Shown in pieces: positions 1 to 12,017 of a stretch of 64,000 nt of DNA. This stretch comes from Eutreptiella sp. 'Long Island Sound 2002' (lineage: Eukaryota; Euglenozoa; Euglenophyceae; Eutreptiales; Eutreptiaceae). The stretch is taken from assembly GCA_964036045.1 (NCBI GenBank), contig OZ038384.1, forward strand, positions 19,754,500 through 19,818,499, in the 5' to 3' direction. Numbering within the stretch: position 1 is the stretch's first letter; every line of letters starts with the position of its first letter. The position numbers were made by a program, and so were the translations under genes. The notes beneath the pieces were generated by a model. It saw only the letters and a program-made list of their open reading frames with translations. It was not told the origin of the DNA and searched no databases.

Positions 1-544
1 CAATAGCATCTTGAGGTCGTAGCCGATCCTTCAAGTCACCCAAGGCGAGTCCATCGCTTTCTCGTTGTATAGCCTGGACCAGAGTCGAGTCCAGATCCTC
101 CCAGGGGATGGACGTAAGACCTCGGCCCCCCACGCTGAGCATACTCCCCCATCCGGGCTTCCCAATAGGCGTGTTACGCCCCAGAGGCACGTAGATGGCC
201 TCATCAGGTAACCAAACAGAGCTGATAGTCAGCCTGTCCAGGAGGTTTCGCCAGTACTCGTTGCCCCCATGGGCTCCCCAATCGGGGGAACACAGGAGCA
301 TACGGGAACGTTCGAAGGCCACCTTGGTCAAGACCTTCCCCAGTTCACTGAACCTGGGGTTCCCGTAGGCCATCCGGAAAGAGGGCCAGTAACGTTTGTA
401 GCTGCAGTTCTTCCCCTTACTGCAGTAAAGGTCCAGTACATGCTGCTTGTCGCTGGCGAACAACTCCACCCTCAGGTCTTCTCTAGAGTAACCCAACTCC
501 TTCAGACCTTGGTCTAGGACTTCCCCCAATAGTTGATAGTCCTC
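1..544 (-). pseudogene. Fragment of Ty3/gypsy pol (protease-RT linker region), second copy
   Basis: This stretch aligns without indels to 24464-25007 (constant offset 24463) with only scattered substitutions, for example near positions 56, 123 and 268. It therefore encodes, on the minus strand, the piece of the gypsy polyprotein between the protease and the RT. No catalytic motif lies in this piece. It enters from the left edge of the window and stops abruptly at 544, where a purine-rich ORF1 begins. The close similarity means the two copies separated recently or have been homogenised. Whether it belongs to a longer element to the left cannot be seen. Confidence 0.85.
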
Positions 545-2688
545 GGCGACGTCTGCGGACGTGTCGTCGCCCTTGTCTCCGGAGAGCCCAGAGATGGTCA
601 GGAGGGAAGGGCCTGGGGCGACAGGGCGGCAGAGGAGGGAAGAAGCCGTGGTGGGGAAGGGAGAGGGAGGGGACAAGAGAGGACAGGCGGAGGCAGGGAG
701 GGACAGGGCAGAGGGGGTGGCGGCAGGGGCTGAGGGGCAAGGGGAGGGGCAGGGGTAAAGGGCGGCGGAAGGGCCACGGACGGACCCGTTCAACGTCGTA
801 GATGTGAGGGCGGGCATGGATATGAGGAGGAGGGAGTGGAGGAGTCAGAGGGAGTCGGTAGTCGCCGACATCCTCGAGGTGTCGGAGGATGAGGGGGAGG
901 GGGTGGGGAGGATGGCGGTGGAGGGAGGCCCAGGACAGCCGTCGGCGCCCAATGTGCCGGCGGCTGCCATGAAGTCCATCCTCCCGGAGGTGCAGAGGCA
1001 GGAGGAAGGCAAGGGCGGCCCAGGGCAGCTAGAGGCGGGAGCGGCAGGGAGCGGAGACAGCAGCGTAAGCGCCAGAGGGAGAGGGCGGACGGGCAAGGGT
1101 GGGAAAGGGCAGGCAGGGGCATCGGGGGCTGTGCACGCAAAGGGACACCTGGCGGGAAAGGGGGGAAAAGGGAGTGGACGGGGGCGACAGTGGCCGCAGC
1201 CCCAACGCTCGTTCAGGCAGTGGCCGCCGAGGTCGCCCCCACGTGTCAGTGCGGCGGTAAGGGCGGAGGAGGAGAGGGAGGTGCGCCGCAAGCAGGCGGC
1301 GCGGTACAAGGCGCTGGCGCACGTGGAGCATCAGCGCCGTCGCCGCAAGCCCCCAGAACACTGACCGGACATCATCTACCAGTTGGAGATGGAGCCGGGG
1401 AGGACAGGGATGAGGGGGGGGCAGATGGAGCAGAGCAGCGCGGCGGTGCAGGGCAGTGGTGCGGGACAGGTAGAAGGCGGCAAGGGCAAGCAGGGGAAAG
1501 GAGCGAGGCAACAAGGGCTACAGGGGAAGGGACAGGGGAGGGTGGGACTCCACGGAGTAGGCGGCAAGGGACGCGGGGCGATGGGGCGACAAGGCAAAGG
1601 GCAGGGGGAGGCGGGTGGCCTTGGGTACATGGGCTCGCCGGTGTTCCCAGGGAAGGGATTGGGATGGTGGGGAGGTGTAGTCCCGCCAGCCGTCACACCA
1701 ATCGTCCCACCATTCCCGCCGCCGCCATACCCGGCGATGGGAATGGTGTACCCGCTCCTGCCGGCGTACCCGGGCATGCAGCCACCGGCGCACATGCAGC
1801 AGCACCAGCAGGCCAGTGGGACAGCGTGGGGGGCGCTGGAAAGGGAAGGGAGAAGAGCACAGGAGGGCGTGGGAGAGGTTAGGGGAGGCAGAGAGGAGCC
1901 TGCGGGAGTGGGAGGCCAGGGTCAAGGGTGAGGTTGGCAGGGCGGAGGAGGGGAGGACGGAAGGGACCGACAGGCTGCAGGGAGGGGAAGCACAGGCAGT
2001 GGAGGAGCTACAGATGGCGTGGGCGGACCTTCGGAGAGGGCAGGAGGGGGTTGAGAGGGCGGAAAGGGAGGGAGGACGACAAGAGGAGGGAAGGGGGCGG
2101 TAGGGTACCCCGCTGGTGCCGTTCCGACAGCCGGCTATCCCACCGGAGCAGGAGGGAGAGATGCAGGAGAGGGCATGGAGGCGGATCAGGGGGAAGGCGG
2201 CGAGGCTGGCGGAAAGGGACAGGGAGGTGGCGGCGCGGGAGCGCAGGGTGCGGGAGGAGAAGGAGGCGGTGGCCCGGGGGGCCCACTGGGTCCTCTCGGA
2301 TCCGGAAGGGGACACCCCCTCCACGGATGTGGAGGGCTGGTCGCCGTCAGGGAAAGGGGCCAGGGAGGAGGACGAGGAGGCGGGGCAAGAAAGGGGGAAG
2401 CGGCGCAGGGGGGAGGAGCGAGGGGGAGGGGAGGCGGAGGGGGCGCCGCGTCCTGCCAGCCCCAGTCCAGAGCCGACGCCGACGGACTGGGACTCGGAGT
2501 CCCCGCCGCTGCGGCAGTATGCGCCGCCGCCGGTGCGGAGGGGACCAGGGACGGTCGCGGGGTGGACGGAGGGGGAAGTGGCGGAGCTGGCCCGCTACGT
2601 GAAGTGGGCGGGGAAGACGAGGGGAAGGCGGGAGAAGAAGGGGACAATGGTGATTTCGCCGGTGAGAGCACAATCGTCGTGGCCATGA
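545..2688 (+). pseudogene. Non-LTR retrotransposon ORF1 (gag-like), copy A, degenerate
   Basis: A low-complexity but clearly protein-coding stretch. It matches copy B (7747-10260, minus) block by block: a VVADILEVSE block, an AAMKSILPEV block, a Gly/Lys-rich tract, a Pro-rich segment, a long Glu/Arg/Ala-rich coiled coil (about 1830-2290), a PTPTDWDSE motif and a closing ELARYVKWAGKTRGRRE motif. It is in one frame to about 1830 and in the next frame afterwards, so it carries one frameshift, with in-frame stops at 756-758, 1362-1364 and 2101-2103. The second of these probably replaces a Trp codon. The 5' end is cut off at the junction with the gypsy fragment. By analogy with LINE ORF1 proteins it would be an RNA-binding coiled-coil chaperone, but no RRM or zinc knuckle is visible, so the role is inferred. 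Confidence 0.6.
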
Positions 2689-2957
2689 GTATGAAGGTTC
2701 ATGGCGGCTTTTCCCGTGCCATGCACAAGAGCAATGCTTGTGTAGGACAAATGGGGGAGGTGTCATCGCACAAATTCATTTATACATCGCACCAATGGCT
2801 CCATTTTGGAGGTCTGTGCGGAAATTGCAATCTCCTGGCGAAAGCTAGGAAATGCCTCTGCGACCCCAAGGAGGAGCCTCCGATAGTGAGTACCATGTCT
2901 CTCAATGTTGTCCCAACCACTTGCATGATGTAGCCTTTGAACGAGGGTGTTGGCTAG

Positions 2958-3330
2958 TCATTGTGGAGGTGGTGAGCTCCATAGCTTTTGCGTTGCACCG
3001 AAACCCTCTTTGTTCGGCGTGTTCGTTCTGGGTGCCTCATTGCTCTTACCCTCTTGCGCCACGGCCAGACTTGTGTCACTTGGGGTGGCGGGCTTGTCGT
3101 TGACATCCTCCGTGCGCTTTGCCTCTCCCTCTTGCTCTCCCTCTTCCATGGGTTCATCCACTTCCTTGGTGCCTTATTTTTCATCGGTACACACCATTCC
3201 CTCATCGGTCTTGGGTGGAGACTCCCCTTCGTCCATTGTTCCCGCGTCACCGTCACCATCACTGTTGGGCTCCATCACGCCTTCCCCATGCGAAGGGTCA
3301 CCGACCCCACTCGTCTTCGTTTGTGAATGA
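2958..3330 (-). pseudogene. Acidic, disrupted hypothetical ORF
   Basis: Reading the minus strand gives a frame of about 120 codons rich in Glu, Asp, Ser, Thr and Pro, with segments such as MEPNSDGDGDAGTMDEGE and EPMEEGEQEGEAK, interrupted once by a TAA near 3180. Its composition is protein-like and unlike the surrounding low-complexity spacers. I do not recognise it. It could be the disordered part of a transposon or host protein. Coding potential is uncertain. Confidence 0.25.
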
Positions 3331-4149
3331 GGTGTTTCTTAGGACGATGCATACGAACCACATGACGTCCGCTCCCCTCCTCCTCATCATCTTCCCATTG
3401 TGGTGGGATTCAGACCAACTCTTGGCCCTTCTCCGGTTACTTGTCGCCCTATTGAGGTTGGCTTTTGCCACCGACGGCCAGTCGGTAGCCACCATTCAGC
3501 CCTTCCAACAAACACCATCGTACACAACAACCAGGGGGAAAGGCCAAACGTCTTAAACGCCTCCGCACGCATGTCTGCGGCTTCCTTCCGCCGTTGCCTC
3601 GCCATGTCCTACGAAGGTAAGATGTGCAACCGGTGTGCAAGTGTGTGCAACCGCGCGAAAGGAGGGCTTGCACAAGTTGCACAAGGGTTGCACACTACTT
3701 GCAGAACCTACGTAACATGGAATGCAAGTAAACACGAGGGTGTCACACCTCGGCGGGGGATGTGGCTTTTTAGGGTGCGGCCGGCTCATTTGCATTTGGT
3801 GTGCCATGGTCACTTGCTTTGTTTGGACTCTCCTCTTCTTTTGGATCTTGGTTTGGGCCCTCATTTTCGTGCCGTGCAACCGTGTGCAAACAGTGCAAAA
3901 AACTATTTACACACATGTTTGCACAAAGCGCAACATTGCCATTATCACACCATTGTTCTCAATGTGGTGTTAGACGGTGTCCTATTGTGCAAGTTAGAGT
4001 ATGTAGGTATGGTGAATGGAGTGAATGACCACATTAGATGATGTATGACAATGATGTGGCTTTGAAAGTGTGCAATTGGTCACTTGCACACCACAAGGAT
4101 CGGTTGCACAATGCATCAATAATGCAAAAATGAGACATAGCAATAAACA

Positions 4150-4401
4150 TCACCTTTTCTTTGGCATGTCAAGCTCCCAAACGAGGCAGACAGCCTCGGT
4201 AGGTGTGTAAACCTGCCAAATGGCGTCCTTTGCACGTTTCTTGTATCGTATTTGCTTCTTGATGCGTGCATTGAGGCGATCGAATAGGGCGGTACTCGGT
4301 GCTGTTCCGGTAAACTGTGCAACAAGGTCATCGATCAAGTCCTCGCTCCTAAAACTACCGTAAGTAGTTCTAATGAACTTGGAAATATCATTTCCTTGCA
4401 A
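4150..4401 (-). CDS. Small hypothetical protein, 83 aa
   Basis: An ATG-initiated 83-codon frame with globular composition (mixed hydrophobic and charged residues, Trp twice near the C-terminus, basic end). It sits within the TGCA-rich spacer without a neighbour in the same frame. I recognise no family. It could be an exon-sized remnant of a decayed transposase. Confidence 0.2.
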   Translation of the reverse strand: MQGNDISKFIRTTYGSFRSEDLIDDLVAQFTGTAPSTALFDRLNARIKKQIRYKKRAKDAIWQVYTPTEAVCLVWELDMPKKR

Positions 4402-4503
4402 AACCGTTGCAAATCTGGCATTTGGCTAGTAAACTTCTCGTGAAATTTAAAATGCGGCAGCGACGGCGGCAGTCTTGGCGGCAGCGCCAGCGCGTTTGCA
4501 CAG

Positions 4504-4533
4504 GGATTGCACTGTGCAACTGCAGTGCAATCC
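4504..4533. repeat. Perfect 11-bp inverted repeat
   Basis: GGATTGCACTG at 4504-4514 is exactly complementary to CAGTGCAATCC at 4523-4533, with an 8-nt spacer that itself contains TGCA. It is the strongest hairpin of the TGCA cluster. Confidence 0.8.
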
Positions 4534-4575
4534 TGTGAAACTGGGAAACTTTAGTGCAACTGCGTGCAAACATCA

Positions 4576-7500
4576 ATTTTCTGTGCACCTCTACCTGGGC
4601 AAAATGGGTTCCTAGGGATTATGGCCGCCTCTGGCGGGAAGCAGAGCTCTCCACCATCAGTTCTTCTGGCGACCCCTGTCTCCTGTCACGGCTCAGATCT
4701 TCAACCAGGTTCCCTTGGGGCATGGCCGGCGGTAGGTTTCCTTCAGTTGCCGGCCTCGGGGTCTCAGCTCCTTCCGGTCACCCATCGAAGGATCCTCCGG
4801 CCCTCCCCCCCAGCACAGCCTTTTGGGTGCGTGTAGGCAGGTTTCCTGTGCATAGCTATCGCCCACAGCGCAGCATTGCTCTCAACCACATTCCACCACT
4901 CCCCATCCCTCACAGGCTGGAGTACCCACTCGACTCCCGGATGTACTTGGGTGTCGTCCATCAGCGGCTGGAGGCTATGGGGCGACCCTTTCAACATTAC
5001 CCCAGGTCCCGCTCACCCGTGAACCTACGTGTACTAAGGCCATTGACCCGGGGGCCTCGGGGTCAACCCTCACCCCTGCAGACACCTCACGGCTGTCCCG
5101 GAGTTCAGGGCATTTTCCGGACTTCCCGTGGCCAGGCTCCCCATGGTTGGCCCATGCTTCAGCACTCCATGGCAACTGGTTTTCCCGATCCCACATGCTG
5201 TTGCTCATCGCTTTCTGTCACCCATCACTCCCTGGTTCGCAGCCCTGCGAAGTTCCATTCCCCTTTGCCACATCCCGTCACCCAACATGGCCCTATCCCC
5301 GCGTCCCGTGTATTCCCGTTCTCCAGGAGCTGTTGTGCGGCCTTTGCCACACTGTCTTCCTGGTCCCGTCCCCTTTCCCCCCCCCTCATCCCGTGTTTAT
5401 ACCCCACCGGGCCGCAAGCAACCCAGTGGCGCAGGCCCACTGGATCCTCATCCATCTGGGGACCGTTTCGTGTGCCGTGCACGGGTTGCTCCTATCCCGC
5501 CCCCTTGTATTTGGGTGGCTTGTTTCCTACTGGACCTTTTGGGGGCCCTTCCACCTGGCCCGCCCCCGTTTCCCATCCCGTTACCCGTGCCTATACCCCA
5601 CCGGGCCGCCTGCGTCCTTTGTGTTTTCTCCACCCTGCCGCTTGCTACCCTGTGTTGCTTGCCTGCAGTTCCATTTTTTGTCTCGTGCACGATTGCTCCT
5701 ACCCGTTCTCCCGCTGCCTGTTCGCTTTGTGCAATGTGCCCTCCGGCGGTGCATTGTGGTTTTTTTTGTTGGTGTTTGTCTTTTTTGCGTACCCCGTGGG
5801 CCGCCTCCCCCCCCATTTCCCTCTGTGCGGCCTGTCATGTGGTTTCCTGTGCCTGCTGTGTTTTTTTTACCCTTCTCCCTGCATGCACGCACCACATCAC
5901 TGCACTTGTCATCGGGTCACGGCTCCCCTCGGTGTTCGTCTCTGGTCCTCTCGCGCACGGGGAACGTGCCCCTTGGCGGTCCCCGGCCAAGCAAGTCGGG
6001 CGCCCGTTGCTCGCGTCACTATCCTATCCTCCCTCTCTTCTCTCCCCTCCCCGCCTTTCCCCCGTCGCCTGTCTCTCGCCCGCCCTCTTACTGCTGCTCT
6101 TCTGCTCCGTGTGCTCCCCGCTGCCCCTCCCCGTGCCGGGGCTGTATCCGCGTGCCCTCACGTGTCTCTCTGCCTCCGCCCTGTCCTCCGTCCTGTAGGC
6201 TGACTTGGGTGGCCTCCCCAGGTACCCCTCCGGGGGGTTTCCCCCGTCGTCCGCCCGCGCCGGCCTCACCTGCATCAGTTCCCTGATGGTGGGGCAGGGC
6301 GGCCGGTACGCGGCCGGTACGCGCGGTCCTGCCCCTCGGGTCCGCCTGTATTTTCCCCTGTTTGCCTCTCTTGTCACGCTCGCCGCCGCTCACGCGCGCC
6401 CTGCGTGTGTCGCCTGCTCACCTCTGCGCTACCCCTGCCCTGCCGCATTGAGCCGTCTCTCCCTGCCACGTCTTCTCTTCTCCACTCACCACCTCACCGC
6501 GTCCTAACCCGCGGTCACTTAGAGGGGCGTTGCTTGCCCTCTTTTGTCCCAACATTACTGTCTGCTATCATTGCCCTTGCTGTGCCTATACCCGAGCATT
6601 CCACTCGTGAATTTCTCCCATGCCCTACCCCGATGTCCTTACCCTTACCCCTGGAGTCAGGTCGTACACGAAAACCTCTCGCTCTGGCCCACCAATGTGG
6701 GTAAGTTGCCTGCGGCACGCTGTGCCGCACGGATCTTCCTGTGTGGCTCATTCGTTGCCCGTACTGGCCGCGCCCTCAGAGCGCTGGCCACTCATGTGCC
6801 CTACGGCACCCCTGCCGCACACTCTCTGGTCTCCGGGTAGCGGGCGTGCCGCCTCCAAGGGAGGTGTGCCCTGCTTTGGCGCCATTATGCTGTCGTTCGA
6901 CCCCGCTCGTGTGCACGCCGGCTGATACTGCCGCGCGCCGCGTAGTCTGCCCGGATCCCGGTGCCCGGGTGTCATAACACCTGCCTGGCGCTGACCCCGA
7001 ACTCCACACGACTGGTGTTGCGCCTCCAGGACTCGTAGTGGGTTTCCCGTGTAAAACTGCATCCTTCGCCCTTCGCTCCTCCTGGCTGCCGACAGACTCC
7101 CGCCGTGCGCCTGCCCTTCATGCCGGCGTCACAGCCCGAGCTGTGTCCGCCCCCCTGGTGCTCCTTCAGGTGCTGTATCCGCAGCCTTTCCCCTCATGCG
7201 TCACTGTACGCCTCTGCCGCTCCCGTCCCCGGCGCAGACTCCGTCTTCTTCACTGCCCCTCCACTCATCTGGTGCCTTGCTGCCCGGCCCCTACGTCCGT
7301 GGCTGTCGGCGCTCCCGTATCCCACCGTTCCAGCCTCTGCTGCCGCGGATCCAGATCCTTCATCGGGGGGTCCATGTCCCCGACTTCCATCCTCTCGTCC
7401 CCTGCTGCCACGCTGGCCATCCTCCTCTGCCGGCAGTGTCGCCGCCACTTCTTGATACTCCGTGTCCCCTCGCTCCTCCCCTGCTCCGTGCTTCCCCCTC

Positions 7501-7746
7501 GCCTGTCCATTACCATCTCCTTCCCGTGCAGACCTCTTGAGCTCACCCCGCCTGCTGCGTGTAACCCACGCCCTTCTGCCCTCCCTGTACCCTCGGTGTG
7601 CCTGGCTCTGCATCCTGTCGCCCATGTGATGACGAGGAGGAGCACCTCGGTCCTTCTCGCGCCCCGCCCTACGCCTCGCCTTCGTACCACCCCTCCCTCT
7701 GCAACAGCTCCCTCATCATCAGCACCCTTGGCTTTTTGCCCCGTTC
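4576..7746. other. Pyrimidine-rich low-complexity spacer
   Basis: The plus strand is strongly C/T-biased, so long frames stay open on both strands simply because stop codons are rare. None shows a domain or motif. A short phrase, TATACCCCACCGGGCCGC, occurs twice (about 5398 and 5591), which suggests old internal duplication. I see no gene here. Confidence 0.5.
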
Positions 7747-10260
7747 TCAGGGACAGTCCAGGCTGGCTCCCGGGAGCGCCCCTCCCAGCATCCTCCCCCA
7801 CCTGCCCTCCTCAATCTCGGGCCCCTTTTCCCGTGCCCCCCCCCCCCTGCCGACCAGGTCGCTGAAAGGGCGGGTCCCTAGCCTCTCCCGCCCCACTCTC
7901 GTCCTCCGGGCCCACTTCACGTAGCGGACCAGCTCGCCACGCCCCCCCCCCCTCGACCACGGGACTGTCCCGAGCTCCCTACCGCACCGGCTGCAGCGCA
8001 TATTGCCGCGGCGGTGGCAACTTCGAGCCCCAGTCCGTCGGCGTCCGCTCCAGGCTGGAGCTGGCGGCCCGCGGCACCATCGCTAGTTCCCCTGCTCCGC
8101 GCTCCTCCACATGGCGCCGCTTTCCCCTCGCTTGCCCAGCCTCCTCTTCCTCCCCTCTTGCCCTCTTCCTGGATGGCGACCGTCCCTCCACGTCCGGGGG
8201 GTTCCCCCTTCGGGGTCCGGGATGACCCGGTGCGCCCCTCAGGCCACCGCCCCCTCCTCTTCCGGCACCCTGCGCTCCTGCGCCGCCACCTCTCTGTTCC
8301 TCCCTGCCAGCTTCGCTGTCTCACCTCTGATCTGCCTCCATGCCCTCTCCTGCATCTCCCTCTCCATTTCTGGCGGGATAGCCGGCTGCCAGAATGTCTG
8401 TAGTGGGCGGGGACCCTCTGACCCTCCGCTCTCTTGTGCCTGCTCCCTGGGCCGCTCCCCTTCCCGCTCTGCCCTCTCCACCCTCTGCAGCCTTCGCCGA
8501 AGATCCACCCACGCTCTCTGCAGCTGCTCGACTGCCTGCGCTTCCCCTCCCCGTGGCTCGCCCTGACCCGCCGTCCATCCCTCTGCCACCCTGGCCTCTC
8601 CTCCCATGATTCGTGCTTCCCTCTTCCCCAGCCTCCTTTCTTCCTCCCCTATCCTCTCCCATGCCCTCCGGTGCTCCTCTCCCTTCTCTCCCTGTGCTCC
8701 CCACGCCGCCCCGCCGGCCTGCGGGTGCTGCCGCCAAAGCGCTGGCGGTGGCACACCGAGGTACGCCGGTGAAGGTGGGTACACCATCCCTACCGCAGGG
8801 TAGGTTGGAGGCGGAAACGGCGGAATGGCAGGCCGGACGACACCTCCCCACCATCCCCATCCCTTCTCTGGGAATGTCGATGACCCCACGTACCCACCGC
8901 AACCCACCTTCTCCTGCCCTTTGCCCGCGTGCCCTGCTTTCCCGTGCCCCTTGCTGCCTGGTGTCCTGCCCTCCCTTGTCCCCTTCCCTGGAGCCCCCCT
9001 TGCCCCTCTCCTATCCCTCGCGCACCTTCTCCGGCCTGCCCGTTCTTGCCGCTTTCTTCTCGCCCTGCACCCCTGCCCCGTACCGCTGCTGCCTGTCCGG
9101 TTTCCTCCCCCCCCCTCTCTTGCCCTCCCTCCTGCTGGCCGGGGCGCCCCGCGGCTGCTTCGCTGCTCTGCCCAGCCTGCCCTTCCCCTCTCTGCGATCC
9201 GCCACTGGGTTGGTCGCTGTGCCCCTCCCCTGTCGCCTCCTGCCCACCCTGGCGCTCCAACCTTCCCCTCCCCGACCCCATCTCCAGGCGGTAGATGGTG
9301 TCTGGCTCAGGCTTCGAGGCCTGGCGGCGACGGCGCTGGCGCTCCATGTGCGCCAGCGCCTCGTATCGCACCGTCTACTGGCCCCCCTCTCCTCCTCCGC
9401 CGCGCTGACCTGGGGGGGTGACACTGGCGGCGGCTGCTTGAAAGAGTGTTGGGGCAGCGGCCACTGTCGCCCCTGTCCGCCCCCTTTTCTGCCTTTCCCT
9501 TCTTGGTGCCCTGCCGCCTGCCTGGCCCCTGACGCGCCTGCCTGCCCTTGCCCTCCCTTGCCTGTGTGCTCTCTTCCTCCTGTGCGTACCCAGCTGTCCC
9601 TGCCCTCTGCGGTCCCCGCCCCTGTTCGTCCTCGCCTACACTTGCCCTCCTCCTTCCTCCGCACCTCCGGGAGGATTGACTTCATGGCAGCCGGCGGCTC
9701 GTTGGGTGCCATGGGCTGCCCCTGGCCCCCCTCCACTGCCATCCTCCTTGCCTCCTCCCCCTCACCCTCCGACACCACGAGGATGTCGGCGACCACCGAC
9801 CCGCCCAGCCTGTCGCTCTCCGCCAGGTTGAACGGGTCTACCCGCGGCCGCGCTGCCGCGTGCTCCCCCCGCTCCTCCCCCTTCCCGCCAGCTCCTGTTG
9901 CTGCCACCTCCGCCCCCTCTCCACTTGCCACCGCTTGCCCTCCCTTGTCCCCACCCTCCCCTGTCCCTGCTGCGGCCTCGCCCTTTCCCTCCTGCTCTTC
10001 TGTTCGCCGCCCCTCCTGCTGCACTGTCTCCGGACTCTCCGGAGACGGGGGTGACGACACCACAGCAGATGCCGCCGAGTGCGTCGGCAAGGGGGCTGCG
10101 GGGTGGGACCGCATGCATTCGGGCCAAGCCGACCATAGTCCCCACCAGCCCCGGCCCCCCGTACCCTCGCACGGTCTGCGGTGGCGGCGTGGCGGCCGCT
10201 GCTGGCGACGGGCTGGACTTCGGCTCAGGCGTGGGGGACATCTTTCTGCAGTACATGGCA
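7747..10260 (-). pseudogene. Non-LTR retrotransposon ORF1 (gag-like), copy B, degenerate
   Basis: The minus-strand counterpart of copy A, with a longer 5' end. A candidate ATG lies at 10256, giving an N-terminus beginning MYCRKMSPTPEPK. Downstream it shares with copy A the VVADIL block, the AAMKSILPEV block, the Gly/Lys-rich tract, the Pro-rich MVYPP segment, the coiled coil (about 8690-8260), the TPTDWGS motif and the final RYVKWARRT motif near 7880. Several frameshifts separate these blocks. Homology with copy A ends near 7880, probably the real C-terminus of the shared protein. Orientation matches LINE-A, whose 3' end lies just upstream at 11355, but the two need not be one element. Confidence 0.6.
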
Positions 10261-11354
10261 TCGAGTCCCTAGTCTTGCCGTCACTTCCCTCCTCTAACCC
10301 CGCCCCGCATTCGCTGTCCCCTCTGTGCGATGGTTCACGCGCCCTACGTGTGGTGTGCTCCTGGCTTGCGGTGCACTGGGTTTTTGCTCCACGTCGTTGT
10401 CCACGCCTCAGCGTACTGTGGCCTCTTCCCAGTCTGCCATCTGCCCTCTGGGCACTTACTTGAGTGTCTCTTTCTTGTCCTCACACTCCGTGCTATGCTC
10501 CAACTTGTCGGCGCCCCGGGCCCTCTTGGCTGCTCCTTTGTCTTGCCGTGTGGCATCTGCCCAATGCTGGTGAGCCCGCTGCAACGGCGTCCGCTGGTCC
10601 ACTAACGTGCCGCTCCGCCTCTGTCCGCTTACCTGGGGCCTGCATCTTGCGTGCAACCCCCCCCTGGGGTCTCGTGCCCCTCCCGTTCTGCCTTGCGACG
10701 CCCTCCTGTTCGTTCTGCGCCCGCGCACTGGATGCCCTTTTCCGGGGGCATCCTCCCGTTGTCCTCGGCTTTCTTCCTGTGCCGTCCCTGGTCTCCTGGA
10801 CTTTCGTTCATCTAATGGCCGCCTGCAGGTCCCCTGCTCCGCCTCCGACACCCCTGCTCAATCGCCATCTTGTTCGCCTCCATTCTCTCCACGGCGCTTG
10901 CTTCCGCGTCTACCGATGCTTTCGGCCCTCCCCCGCGGCCTCTTCCTTTCGCTCCCCTTATCCGTTCGCCTTCCCCGCGCTTTTTTGGTCCCACGGGCCC
11001 AGGTGTCCAGCTTGACCGCGTGCCCCGGATGTTCCAGTCCTGATGGCCACCTCTGCGTTTCTGCCTTCACCTCCGGCCGCCCTCGCCCAGTGGCTCGGAC
11101 CACCCCCCTCCCGGATGTTCCAGTCCGAGTGTTGGGTGAACCTTCGCCCTCGCTCCCCCCGGCCCCAGGCGGCCCGCCACCAGCTGCATACCCTTGGGGC
11201 GCCACCTTACCTCCGATTCTCCTCTCGTTCCCTCCTGTTCTCATATCTGCCGGATTCTCTTCCGCGTGCGTGCCATCAGGCGTTCCCTCTGCTCGTCGCC
11301 CTCTTTTTCCTTCTCATCCCGTGTGCCCTCCGACTGCCGTAGCCGCCAGTCTGG
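10261..11354. other. Non-coding stretch between LINE-A 3' end and ORF1 copy B
   Basis: C/T-rich on the plus strand and without a recognisable domain. It contains two copies of CCCGGATGTTCCAGTCC (about 11026 and 11112), the same motif that recurs through the 60.7-63.6 kb repeats. It could be the 3' UTR of LINE-A or the 5' leader of the element carrying ORF1 copy B. Confidence 0.4.
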
Positions 11355-12017
11355 CTATGGCCGCACTTCCATCTCAGTGATTTGTGGGTTGTACCTGATC
11401 AACGCCATCTCCACTCGTTTGGTGACTGGATCTCTCATGTCCTCAGCCCATGCCTCCAATTGCACCTCCCTGCTGGCCATGCGCTCCTGCAGATGCTCCA
11501 CCGTACGCCGCAACAGTCTGTGGGCCACGACTTCCGTCGCCACCGTATACTCCTGGAGCCCCCTCCATAGTGATTTCACGATCACCATGTGCCAAAACCC
11601 CTTTCGATGCACTTCTTTCCCCAGCTCCCTCTCCATCGCTCTTCTGCCTTTCTCACCCTTCTTGAGCAGCGGGATGTCCTGATCCCTTACCAGCGGCCCT
11701 TCCGTCCCCCTATACCGCTCACATTGCAAGAAGTGCTCATACGTTTCCAGCTCTCGGCCGCAGTGGCATCGCATGTACTCCTCCTGAAGATCCATACCCC
11801 TATGCCTGTACCACGCCATGATCGTCTCCCGCACTGGCACCTGACCCGTGACTGCCTGCAGCCGCCTGGTTTGCAGTCTTTTGGGTAGCGTTTCTGGCCT
11901 CAGCACGTTGGGGAAGTGGACCTGCTGTCCCACCATCCCCTCGGACTACTCGCTCAGCTCTACCACTTCCGTCCCCCCTCGCACCTGAGCTAGCATGTGC
12001 ACTGGTTGTGGGTACAC
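11355..12017 (-). pseudogene. LINE-A C-terminal zinc finger region
   Basis: The minus-strand frame contains RCHCGRELETYEHFLQC, a C-x-C-x8-H-x3-C arrangement typical of the nucleic-acid-binding finger that follows RNase H in many LINE ORF2 proteins. It is followed by a basic amphipathic tail ending at a TAG (11355). Two stops separate it from the RNase H in the same frame. Its role would be binding element RNA or target DNA during target-primed reverse transcription. Confidence 0.7.

Larger units (their letters stand above)
2689..4560. other. AT-richer spacer between the two ORF1 copies, with decayed ORFs
   Basis: Base composition changes sharply here compared with the GC-rich flanks. Apart from the short ORFs and the TGCA cluster listed separately I see no recognisable coding domain. 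Confidence 0.5.
3620..4575. repeat. Cluster of GTGCAA/TTGCAC (TGCA-core) motifs
   Basis: The hexamer GTGCAA or its complement TTGCAC recurs more than twenty times in under 1 kb, often in short runs (3670-3697, 3874-3900, 4493-4565), and is sparse on either side. TGCA is self-complementary, so the cluster is rich in small inverted repeats. I infer a degenerate simple-sequence or protein-binding array; no function is known. Confidence 0.5.

Noticed and set aside
4554-7062. Large plus-strand proteins in the pyrimidine-rich spacer
   Set aside because: Pro/Ser/Leu/Cys-rich low complexity, open in several frames at once, no motif or conserved block.
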